Shown here piece after piece: positions 1 through 4,788 of a stretch of 25,344 nucleotides of DNA (the stretch's first letter is position 1; every line of letters begins with the position of its first letter). Where the stretch lies: IMG/VR virus record IMGVR_UViG_3300023106_000026, positions 1 to 25,344 of that record. One strand, written 5' to 3'. Origin of the DNA: a virus. The position numbers were made by a program, and so were the translations under genes. Under the pieces are notes generated by a model that was given only the letters and a program-made list of their open reading frames with translations, was not told the DNA's origin and searched no databases.

Positions 1-377
1 CATTGGCGCTATTGGATGGCCGTGATCCATATGACGCTTCTGAAGCTGAATACGACTTGCCGAACCTCCCGGTTATCGATGATTTGCATAGGTATCAAGA
101 AGACGGCGGTAAAGTTATTATCACTTCCGGGCGCAGTGACAAGTACGGAAAAGAAACTATCGCCTGGCTCGAAAAGGTAAACATTAAACCCGACTTACTC
201 ATTATGCGTAAACAGGATGATGTTCGCAAAGATAGTGTACTTAAAAAAGAAATGTTCATGGATCATATCTACGGGAAGTTTAACGTAGAAAAAGTAACCG
301 ATGATCGCCAACAAGTAGTAGATATGTGGCGCGATCTAGGATTAACAGTTCTGCAAGTAGCAGACGGAAGGTTTTAA
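1..377 (+). CDS. Polynucleotide 3'-phosphatase (HAD-type, T4 Pnkp C-terminal domain-like), 5' end outside window
   Basis: The reading frame is open from base 3 and continues off the left edge, so the first TTG is probably an internal Leu codon. The visible part begins with LALLDGRDPYD, which in T4 Pnkp-type HAD phosphatases directly follows the DxDGT nucleophile motif. Next come IITSGR (HAD motif II), a Lys in KDSVLKKE (motif III) and DDRQQVVDMW (motif IV acidic pair), ending LQVADGRF. This family removes 3'-phosphates from broken nucleic-acid ends; in T4 Pnkp a 5'-kinase domain precedes it, but that part is not visible. It probably repairs cleaved tRNA or DNA ends in the infected cytoplasm. 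It ends 1 base before the next ATG, so it is likely first in, or inside, the rightward early operon. Confidence 0.85.
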   Translation, partial: LALLDGRDPYDASEAEYDLPNLPVIDDLHRYQEDGGKVIITSGRSDKYGKETIAWLEKVNIKPDLLIMRKQDDVRKDSVLKKEMFMDHIYGKFNVEKVTDDRQQVVDMWRDLGLTVLQVADGRF

Positions 378-378
378 T

Positions 379-588
379 ATGAGTAATCAGACAGTAAGTA
401 ATAGTTCAATAGAGGGCGGTGGCATCGGATTTGCCGGCTTGCTCACCATCGTATTTGTAGTATTAAAACTAACAGGTGTGATCACATGGTCGTGGCTATG
501 GGTACTCTCTCCGTTGTGGATCGGGTTCGCTCTAGCACTGCTGATTTTCATCCTTATCATTGTGTTGGTTGTGGCGTTAGCCGATTAG
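379..588 (+). CDS. Small two-helix membrane protein (phage 'transmembrane Fragile-X-F'-like)
   Basis: A 69-residue protein. A polar N-terminus rich in Ser and Asn (about 1-13) is followed by GGIGFAGLLTIVF, a first hydrophobic helix (about 15-37), a WSWLWVLSPLWIG turn, and a second strongly hydrophobic helix (about 45-67). This GGIGF...LKLTGVI.WSW..VLSPLWI layout is common in small phage proteins annotated as 'transmembrane Fragile-X-F'; no biochemical role is established for them. It starts 1 base after the phosphatase stop, so it is probably translationally coupled. It would sit in the host inner membrane. It lies far from the lysis genes, so a holin role is not supported. Confidence 0.8.
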   Translation: MSNQTVSNSSIEGGGIGFAGLLTIVFVVLKLTGVITWSWLWVLSPLWIGFALALLIFILIIVLVVALAD

Positions 589-595
589 TTCTAAG

Positions 596-721
596 ATGAG
601 TGAACGAGAAGACAAAGCAATTGAAACCATCTGCGTTCCAGTAACCTATCTTCACGAATTAGAGGAACTAAAAAAGGAACAAGATAATGACGATGGAGAC
701 ACCGAGAAAAAGCAAAGCTGA
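596..721 (+). CDS. Possible 41-residue small protein overlapping the next gene
   Basis: An ATG at 596 opens 41 codons ending in TGA at 719. The first 30 residues (TICVPVTYLHELEELKKEQ core) look like a real beta strand followed by a charged amphipathic helix. The last 11 codons overlap the next gene in another frame, and no clear Shine-Dalgarno precedes the ATG. It fills the only gap (589-686) in an otherwise tightly packed operon, which is the main argument for it. No homologous family recognised. Confidence 0.4.
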   Translation: MSEREDKAIETICVPVTYLHELEELKKEQDNDDGDTEKKQS

Positions 722-896
722 AACAGGAGAAATAGCCATCGTTGATCCAGAGCTAATCACACTCATGGAAGTGCTAGATGGAATGAACGATGCGCAACTT
801 AAAGAGTATAAAGCAAAGATGTTATATCAGATATCAGACCGAGAACAAATGGTCAGAATGATTAATGATGTACTAGATGGGAACGGAGTTATTTAA
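687..896 (+). CDS. Hypothetical 69-residue helical protein
   Basis: An aaaggaac Shine-Dalgarno (about 673-680) lies about 8 bases before the ATG at 687; a second ATG at 693 is possible. The protein is charged and predicted helical, with 'ELITLMEVLDGMNDAQLKEYKAKMLY' character across its middle (quoted only as composition) and no Cys or hydrophobic segment. It looks like a small soluble dimeric or coiled-coil phage protein. Function not recognised. It ends two bases before the next gene, so it is operonic. Confidence 0.75.
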   Translation: MTMETPRKSKAETGEIAIVDPELITLMEVLDGMNDAQLKEYKAKMLYQISDREQMVRMINDVLDGNGVI

Positions 897-898
897 CA

Positions 899-1384
899 AT
901 GCCAACAACAAAAGCACCGGCGACAGAACCTAAAAAGAAGAGTCTGTTAGAAGAGGCTGTGGGACAATCAGGATACACCCGTATTGAGGTCGTCAAGATC
1001 GCATACATGGAATACCTGATATCACAACAAAATGCGAGGGCTATGTCTGATATATTCGGGCAGAACCTTCCAAAGAAGCTTTACAGTACTAGAAAAGGTG
1101 TAAAGAAAATCCAGTTTATGGCCGGTAAGACAGGGGCTATCCCTAAGTCAAAGCACCTGATAATGTTTGATAAGCTCATGAGAGCCCAACAAAGAGTAGG
1201 ACTTGCATATGATCGCTTTGAGATGTTAGCTAAACAGCTATCTCCAATCGAGCAAGCTTCCATTATCGGTGGATATGACGTACCTGTGAATGTATTTGCG
1301 GACAAGCCGAAGAAACAATCGATTGTGACGCAGATTAATAGTTCACCAGCAGAAAAAATCAATGTTAAGAAGAAAGAAGTATAG
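899..1384 (+). CDS. Hypothetical basic protein, 161 residues
   Basis: It is Lys-rich at both ends (about 1-20 and 145-161), with a helical middle containing 'YTRIEVVKIAYMEYLI' and a basic stretch 'LPKKLYSTRKGVKKIQF'. A GGAG sits about 11 bases before the ATG. The net positive charge and basic termini would suit nucleic-acid binding, but no HTH or zinc motif is evident and I do not recognise a family. It follows the 69-residue gene by 2 bases and precedes the next by 2 bases. An opposite-strand ORF inside it is a shadow. Confidence 0.75.
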   Translation: MPTTKAPATEPKKKSLLEEAVGQSGYTRIEVVKIAYMEYLISQQNARAMSDIFGQNLPKKLYSTRKGVKKIQFMAGKTGAIPKSKHLIMFDKLMRAQQRVGLAYDRFEMLAKQLSPIEQASIIGGYDVPVNVFADKPKKQSIVTQINSSPAEKINVKKKEV

Positions 1385-1386
1385 TT

Positions 1387-1821
1387 ATGTGTTTAGAAGC
1401 AAACCGACCAGAAACTCGCACAGCGACAGAGAGTAAAGCAAAAGAAGCTACATTAGGATCTGACGAAAAGAATCAGATTGATACATTGGCAGAATACCTA
1501 ATTAAAAACTGGCCACACCGTATTACCGCAGAAGGCAATGTAACCGATGTTACTATGCAAATCTTAGAGAGCTTCCGAGATGAAGTAGACGAAGCAGAAG
1601 ATATGTTTGATGATGACGCTTTAACCATCGGTGAAGAAATCATTGGCACTCATAACCCATCTGGACGAGAAGATGTAGATAGTATCGAAAATGCAGCCGC
1701 TCACTTTATCAATGTACTAGATGATTATTTCGACTTTGACCATCACCTTGTCAGTGTGGCAATTGACAATATTCTCACGGCCCAGATGTTTGCAGTAAAA
1801 GCAGCAACTTCTGAACAATAA
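1387..1821 (+). CDS. Hypothetical acidic protein, 144 residues
   Basis: A strongly acidic protein (DEVDEAEDMFDDDAL; FINVLDDYFDFDHH) with predicted helices and one Cys at position 2. No domain recognised. It directly follows the basic 161-residue protein (2-base gap). A basic-acidic pair could form a complex, but that is only a guess from charge. It ends just before the promoter at 1825, so it is probably the last gene of the first rightward unit, though no terminator hairpin is visible between them. Confidence 0.75.
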   Translation: MCLEANRPETRTATESKAKEATLGSDEKNQIDTLAEYLIKNWPHRITAEGNVTDVTMQILESFRDEVDEAEDMFDDDALTIGEEIIGTHNPSGREDVDSIENAAAHFINVLDDYFDFDHHLVSVAIDNILTAQMFAVKAATSEQ

Positions 1822-1824
1822 GAC

Positions 1825-1853
1825 TTGACATTTAAAGCCTGGTGTGCTACACT
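1825..1853 (+). promoter_or_regulatory. Strong extended -10 promoter for the secreted lysozyme
   Basis: TTGACA (1825-1830), a 17-base spacer and TACACT (1848-1853), with TGC just before the -10 (extended -10). The transcription start is expected about 1859-1861, which coincides with the GTG start codon at 1860. The mRNA should therefore be leaderless or nearly so. Confidence 0.8.
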
Positions 1854-1859
1854 GAATAG

Positions 1860-2462
1860 GTGATTCAACTACTAATAATCGTGGTGGCATTGGGGGTTTC
1901 CCTGATCACTATCCCGATAGCAGCAGAACCAACACCTGTCGCCAGTGAGCCACCGGCTACTGTCGCAGTTCAAGAAGAAAAGAAAGTGGAACCGATACAG
2001 GAAACTCCGAAAGAAGTACCTCCCAAACCGGCTCCCGTAGTAGAACAGCAAATAATACCTACACAATCAAACACAACCCCATCAGAAAACGAAGCAATCG
2101 CTTGGAACTTTCTGATCTCTCAAGGGTTTACTCGTAACCAGACAGCTGGTATAATGGGTAATCTCCAACAAGAGCACGGCTTTAATACATCCGATGTCCC
2201 AGGTGGACTCGGCATTGTCCAGTGGACAAGTGGTCGTAGGGCAAACCTCATCAATAAAGGTAACTACTTGGACATTAATGTTCAGCTAAGTTACCTGATG
2301 GAGGAATTAAACGGAAGCGAGTCTGGAGCAAAGGCAGCCGTACTAGCGTACGACAGCGTTGATTCAGCAACGATCGCATTCCAAAATAAGTTTGAGCGTT
2401 GTGGACAATGTATGCAGTCTCAACGAATAATGTACGCCTACGAAATACTAGGACGACATTAG
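1860..2462 (+). CDS. Secreted phage tail lysozyme-domain protein (signal peptide, Pro-rich linker, Phage_lysozyme2-like)
   Basis: Residues 2-21 form a hydrophobic export segment ending in IAAEP (possible signal cleavage near 21-23). Residues 23-75 are a Pro/Glu/Lys linker. From about 76 the phage tail lysozyme fold follows: IAWNFLISQGFT, then GIMGNLQQEHGFN with Glu105 as probable catalytic acid, then GIVQWTSGRRANL. These match the GNxxxESxFnP and GxGQWT..R patterns of that family. A CGQC pair lies at 181-184. It probably cleaves peptidoglycan from outside the membrane. The GTG at 1860 is the most upstream possible start because TAG immediately precedes it in frame, and later starts would lose the signal peptide. 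No Shine-Dalgarno is present; the promoter places the start codon at the mRNA 5' end. It is not near the tail or lysis genes, so it may act on the host wall during infection. Confidence 0.82.
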   Translation: MIQLLIIVVALGVSLITIPIAAEPTPVASEPPATVAVQEEKKVEPIQETPKEVPPKPAPVVEQQIIPTQSNTTPSENEAIAWNFLISQGFTRNQTAGIMGNLQQEHGFNTSDVPGGLGIVQWTSGRRANLINKGNYLDINVQLSYLMEELNGSESGAKAAVLAYDSVDSATIAFQNKFERCGQCMQSQRIMYAYEILGRH

Positions 2463-2465
2463 ACA

Positions 2466-2612
2466 AAAGCAACCCTTACGGGTTGCGATGCGTCTCCGTA
2501 AATGGAATCCACTAATCCATTGCAGTAAGTGGCCCGGAGATGCTTCGCAGTTTGTAAGAACTGCGCATGGCTACCCCTATTCGGAGGTGTTCCTGCGAGG
2601 GCACCTCCACCT
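2466..2612 (+). ncRNA. Structured RNA candidate with H-type pseudoknot between lysozyme and exonuclease genes
   Basis: No ORF fills 2463-2622, yet almost all of it pairs. Seen directly: hairpin GCAACCC/GGGTTGC (2469-2475 with 2480-2486, TTAC loop); a 9-bp stem 2490-2498 with 2535-2543 (one G-U); inside it an H-type pseudoknot, AATGGA/TCCATT (2501-2506 with 2516-2521) whose loop CCACT (2509-2513) pairs AGTGG (2528-2532); hairpin CGCAGTT/AACTGCG (2546-2552 with 2559-2565); hairpin GGAGGTG/CACCTCC (2583-2589 with 2602-2608). No T-tract follows, so it is not a plain terminator. It may be a cis-acting leader of the exonuclease, a stable 3' end of the lysozyme mRNA, or a free small RNA. No known family recognised. 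Confidence 0.6.
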
Positions 2613-2622
2613 TAATTAAAGA

Positions 2623-3399
2623 ATGGACATTATGAACAGAGAACCAAAGATATTATTATACGACATTGAGGTGTCGCGACAAGTGGTAGAAGGATATGGT
2701 AATCGCTGGGAATTTAAGCTTGTCAAAACCATTAAAGAGCAGCAGCTTATGAGCTTTGCCTACAAATGGCTAGGAGATAAGAAAGTAAGTTATCTCAGCC
2801 GTCATGACTTTAAGACTTATGAAGCGTTCGTATTCTCACTATGGGAACTGATTGACGAAGCCGATATCGTAATAGCACATAACGCTAAACGATTTGACAA
2901 CAAGATGGCAATGCGTTTCTTTATCGAAGCAGGGCTGACACCCCCGTCTCCATACCGCACTATTGATACGTTACTAGTCGCACGTTCAGAATTTAAGTTC
3001 CCCGGTAACTCATTAAATGATCTATCCGCCTTCCTAGGAATAGGCGAAAAAGAAAAGATCACCTATGCTGACATCGAGACTGACTTCATGTCTGATAACC
3101 CTAGCCATAAAACATTGAAGCTTATGGAGAAGTACAATAAGAAGGATGTTGATCTACTAGAGAAACTCTACCTTAAACTTCGACCTTACATTCGTAACCA
3201 TCCTAACCTCGCAGTCATCTCTCAGAAGCCAAACACTTGTGTACAATGTGGCGGAGATCACCTACAGAGTAGAGGATATGCAGTGTCTAATAGTGCAGTC
3301 TATAAACGATTCCACTGTCAGGACTGTGGAAAATGGCAACGGACTAGGCTTGCTGATAAAGAAGCTGGACAACACAAATCTGTCTATGTTAATATATAA
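2623..3399 (+). CDS. DEDDy 3'-5' exonuclease (RNase H fold) with C-terminal zinc ribbon
   Basis: Residues about 8-190 carry the three exonuclease motifs: YDIEVS (Asp14, Glu16), AHNAKRFDNK (Asp92) and YNKKDVDLL (Tyr171, Asp175, the DEDDy form). Residues 206-235 hold two CxxC pairs (CVQC and CQDC), a zinc ribbon resembling those of IS200/605-type and phage proteins that bind DNA. It should degrade DNA or RNA from the 3' end with two metal ions, perhaps host DNA or repair intermediates; it lacks a polymerase domain. The ATG at 2623 has no good Shine-Dalgarno, and the only GGAGG nearby (2583-2587) is inside a hairpin. A second ATG at 2632 is possible. The structured RNA lies directly upstream. 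Confidence 0.87.
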   Translation: MDIMNREPKILLYDIEVSRQVVEGYGNRWEFKLVKTIKEQQLMSFAYKWLGDKKVSYLSRHDFKTYEAFVFSLWELIDEADIVIAHNAKRFDNKMAMRFFIEAGLTPPSPYRTIDTLLVARSEFKFPGNSLNDLSAFLGIGEKEKITYADIETDFMSDNPSHKTLKLMEKYNKKDVDLLEKLYLKLRPYIRNHPNLAVISQKPNTCVQCGGDHLQSRGYAVSNSAVYKRFHCQDCGKWQRTRLADKEAGQHKSVYVNI

Positions 3400-3421
3400 G
3401 ACTAACTAAACGGAGATTCTA

Positions 3422-3622
3422 ATGAGCGAAGCAATAATGACAGCACCTATGCTGGGTAAACAACTAAACGATGAGTCTTTATCATTAGAACAAAAACTCG
3501 CCCTCATTGATCAAGCTATGGTTGATCGTGAGGCTGAGGCCCGTGACTATGCTGTGAATGCTGGAACAATATACCTACCACCAGATCCAGCTAATGCATT
3601 TGCCTGCGAAAGTTGCCAATAA
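3422..3622 (+). CDS. Small protein ending in CESCQ (first of a tandem pair)
   Basis: 66 residues; ACGGAG gives a Shine-Dalgarno about 6 bases before ATG. A helical part (LSLEQKLALIDQAMVDREAEA) is followed by a Pro-rich stretch IYLPPDP and the C-terminal FACESCQ. The next small protein ends the same way. The CxxC could bind metal, be redox active or be a processed tail; none is shown. The stop TAA shares its last A with the ATG of the next gene (TAATG), so translation is probably coupled. Family not recognised. Confidence 0.75.
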   Translation: MSEAIMTAPMLGKQLNDESLSLEQKLALIDQAMVDREAEARDYAVNAGTIYLPPDPANAFACESCQ

Positions 3623-3771
3623 TGGAACGTCTTAATTTACAAGAAGTGGTACAAGCTAACCCAGAAGTGAATCAAGAATTAGCAGCCAAGCTAATTGGTG
3701 GACAAGCAATGGAAATGTATGCAGTGCCTATCGATCCTATGGATGATTTACAATGTGAGAGTTGTCAATAA
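3622..3771 (+). CDS. 49-residue small protein ending in CESCQ (second of the pair)
   Basis: ATG at 3622 overlaps the previous TAA by one base. The protein has a helical first half (LNLQEVVQANPEVNQELAAKL), then MYAVPIDP and terminal LQCESCQ. The ends of both proteins align as Y-x-x-P-x-D-P followed by CESCQ. The DNA for the shared five residues differs at three positions, all third-codon and silent (tgc/tgt, gaa/gag, tgc/tgt), which supports selection on the peptide. It is too short for many gene finders. No function recognised. Confidence 0.7.
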   Translation: MERLNLQEVVQANPEVNQELAAKLIGGQAMEMYAVPIDPMDDLQCESCQ

Positions 3772-3805
3772 TGAGTATTAATGATTAAGAAGTAGGAGGA
3801 TGGTA

Positions 3806-3835
3806 ATGACCAAAGAATATAAAGGTGGAGTATAA
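3806..3835 (+). CDS. Possible 9-codon micro-ORF with strong Shine-Dalgarno
   Basis: AGGAGG (3794-3799), the best ribosome site in the rightward region, lies 6 bases before this ATG, which encodes only MTKEYKGGV. Its TAA overlaps the next ATG by one base. A five-codon ORF (MSIND, 3771-3788) precedes it. It may be a coupling leader that feeds ribosomes to the glutaredoxin rather than a functional peptide. Confidence 0.3.
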   Translation: MTKEYKGGV

Positions 3836-3870
3836 TGGTTTACAACGATACAGTGACCGTAGGTGTATGA
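3835..3870 (+). CDS. Possible 11-codon micro-ORF coupled to glutaredoxin
   Basis: ATG at 3835 overlaps the previous TAA (TAATG) and has GGTGGAG just upstream. It encodes MVYNDTVTVGV and ends in a TGA that overlaps the glutaredoxin ATG (ATGA, 3867-3870). The arrangement suggests termination-reinitiation; peptide function is unknown. Confidence 0.28.
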   Translation: MVYNDTVTVGV

Positions 3871-4109
3871 AAGTAACCATCTACGGAACCACAAACTGTG
3901 CCTTCTGTAAAACAGAGAAGCAATGGCTAGATAGCAAAAACGTACCTTATACTTACATCAACCTAGATGAAGATGAGTCAGCGCGTATGTTCATGCAAGT
4001 TACCCTAGATCTATCAATGGTTCCGGTGACAATGGTTACAGATGGGGATGAAGTGACTATAGTACTAGGCTTTGATCGCCCACGACTAACAGAAGTGATC
4101 GGAATTTAA
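3867..4109 (+). CDS. Glutaredoxin / NrdH-type redoxin
   Basis: 80 residues, the usual length for small phage glutaredoxins. MKVTIYGTTNCAFCK opens the thioredoxin fold with the dithiol C11-AF-C14; VPYTYINLDED and MVPVTMV (cis-Pro53) follow, then GFDRPRL near the end. The start at 3867 is chosen because MKVTIYG is the first beta strand; an earlier GTG at 3825 would add an unrelated 14-residue tail in place of the micro-ORF. It acts in the cytoplasm as a hydrogen donor, classically for ribonucleotide reductase, which is not in this window. The nearby CESCQ proteins and this gene are all CxxC proteins, a possible but unproven link. Confidence 0.9.
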   Translation: MKVTIYGTTNCAFCKTEKQWLDSKNVPYTYINLDEDESARMFMQVTLDLSMVPVTMVTDGDEVTIVLGFDRPRLTEVIGI

Positions 4110-4138
4110 TGCCAGACTACGTAACTAAAAGCATATAA
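4109..4138 (+). CDS. Possible 9-codon micro-ORF after glutaredoxin
   Basis: ATG shares a base with the glutaredoxin TAA (TAATG) and encodes MPDYVTKSI, stopping at TAA 4136-4138, just before the promoter at 4144. It resembles in length and coupling the minus-strand micro-ORF at 21832-21861 (MPTYVPAGS). It could be chance. Confidence 0.2.
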   Translation: MPDYVTKSI

Positions 4139-4143
4139 AAGGC

Positions 4144-4172
4144 TTGACAAATTAAAAACCTCCTGTTATGCT
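4144..4172 (+). promoter_or_regulatory. Extended -10 promoter whose -10 lies inside an inverted repeat
   Basis: TTGACA (4144-4149), a 17-base spacer and TATGCT (4167-4172) with TGT before it (extended -10). Expected start near 4179. ACCTCCT (4158-4164) in the spacer is the perfect complement of AGGAGGT (4189-4195) downstream; GTTA/TAAC extends the pairing past a one-base bulge. Confidence 0.8.
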
Positions 4173-4178
4173 AGATAA

Positions 4179-4280
4179 GCACTTAACTAGGAGGTAAAGA
4201 TATCGGACTGCCCCGAGATGATATCAGCTCTTAGAACAAAGGGGTATAAAAAAGACTATCGTAATTGATAGTCTTTTTGT
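4179..4280 (+). ncRNA. Very short promoter-to-terminator transcript carrying an ideal Shine-Dalgarno
   Basis: The promoter at 4144 and the hairpin at 4249-4278 define an RNA of about 100 bases. It contains AGGAGGT (4189-4195) but no ATG, GTG or TTG at normal spacing. In reach are ATA at 4200 (5 bases after AGGAGG; 22 codons to TGA 4266, ending KGYKKDYRN, joined in frame by ATG 4218) and ATC at 4202 (10 codons). It is either a small RNA, a ribosome-site decoy, or an mRNA for a tiny peptide with a rare start codon. No family recognised. Confidence 0.45.
4249..4278. terminator. Bidirectional intrinsic terminator between convergent operons
   Basis: AAAAAGACTATC (4249-4260) and GATAGTCTTTTT (4267-4278) form a perfect 12-bp stem with loop GTAATT; T-rich sequence follows on both strands. 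It ends the rightward genes and the short RNA, and the leftward lysis operon whose last stop is at 4282. Confidence 0.92.
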
Positions 4281-4281
4281 T

Positions 4282-4452
4282 TTAGCCTCTATTGACTAAT
4301 GCAACGATACCCGCGATAACCAATACGACTGCTGCAATGAATCCTACGACTACTGCTGCTAGTACAAGACCGGCGACAATAGGGATTAGCTTTGCAAGTA
4401 ATAGTACTGCTATAGCTGAGAAAAGTGCGATTGAAGCGATTGCTACAAACAT
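4282..4452 (-). CDS. Small hydrophobic membrane protein, 56 residues
   Basis: ATG at 4452 preceded by AAAGGGA; stop TAA at 4282-4284, immediately before the terminator. The protein is almost wholly hydrophobic (Ala, Val, Ile, Leu), with two predicted membrane helices (about 2-21 and 27-52) separated by KLIP, and a C-terminal NRG. It is the last gene of the lysis operon, directly after the holin candidate. It could be a second holin, an antiholin or an unrelated small membrane protein. No Cys, and little charge apart from one Lys and one Arg. Confidence 0.72.
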   Translation of the reverse strand: MFVAIASIALFSAIAVLLLAKLIPIVAGLVLAAVVVGFIAAVVLVIAGIVALVNRG

Positions 4453-4471
4453 ACATTCCCTTTCGTTTAAG

Positions 4472-4729
4472 TTATTTAGTTGCAGCCTTGATCTTATCCT
4501 GGATGTAATTATACAGGAAGGTTACGATAGCTACTGCTGGTGGCAAAAGGGGAACCAACCAGGTTACGTTGTTGATAACAAACTCACGAACTTCTGGGAG
4601 TCCAACGATAGCAAGAAAAACAGGTGCCATTAAAATGAATACCTGGTTGAACGTACGAATAGTGCGTCCAAGACGTGTGTCTTTAAACTCTACTACCTTT
4701 ACTTCTCCGATGTCTTCTGATGTTGCCAT
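4472..4729 (-). CDS. Holin candidate, two membrane helices
   Basis: 85 residues: a polar N-terminus to about 27, hydrophobic helices at about 28-45 and 56-75, and a basic tail (DKIKAATK). Size, topology and place next to the endolysin fit a class II-like holin that forms inner-membrane lesions at lysis. AAAGGT lies about 8 bases before the ATG. The upstream 59-base gap (4730-4788) is AT-rich and holds one TATAAT (4763-4768, minus strand) but no matching -35. Family not certain. Confidence 0.68.
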   Translation of the reverse strand: MATSEDIGEVKVVEFKDTRLGRTIRTFNQVFILMAPVFLAIVGLPEVREFVINNVTWLVPLLPPAVAIVTFLYNYIQDKIKAATK

Positions 4730-4788
4730 ATCTGTTTTACCTTTTAACTATTCTTATTACTAATTATACTTATATCTATTGGGGTTTT

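Noticed and set aside
2468-2486. Terminator after the lysozyme gene
   Set aside because: The GCAACCC/GGGTTGC hairpin is perfect but is followed by GATGCG, not a T-tract.
2466-2612. tRNA, tmRNA or self-cleaving ribozyme
   Set aside because: No acceptor/T-loop pattern and no hammerhead or twister core could be found.
3825-3866. N-terminal extension of glutaredoxin from GTG 3825
   Set aside because: It lacks fold relevance and conflicts with the micro-ORF and the natural MKVTIYG start.
4292-4763. Plus-strand ORFs opposite the two small membrane genes
   Set aside because: They are low-complexity shadows of minus-strand genes that have clear membrane helices and ribosome sites.
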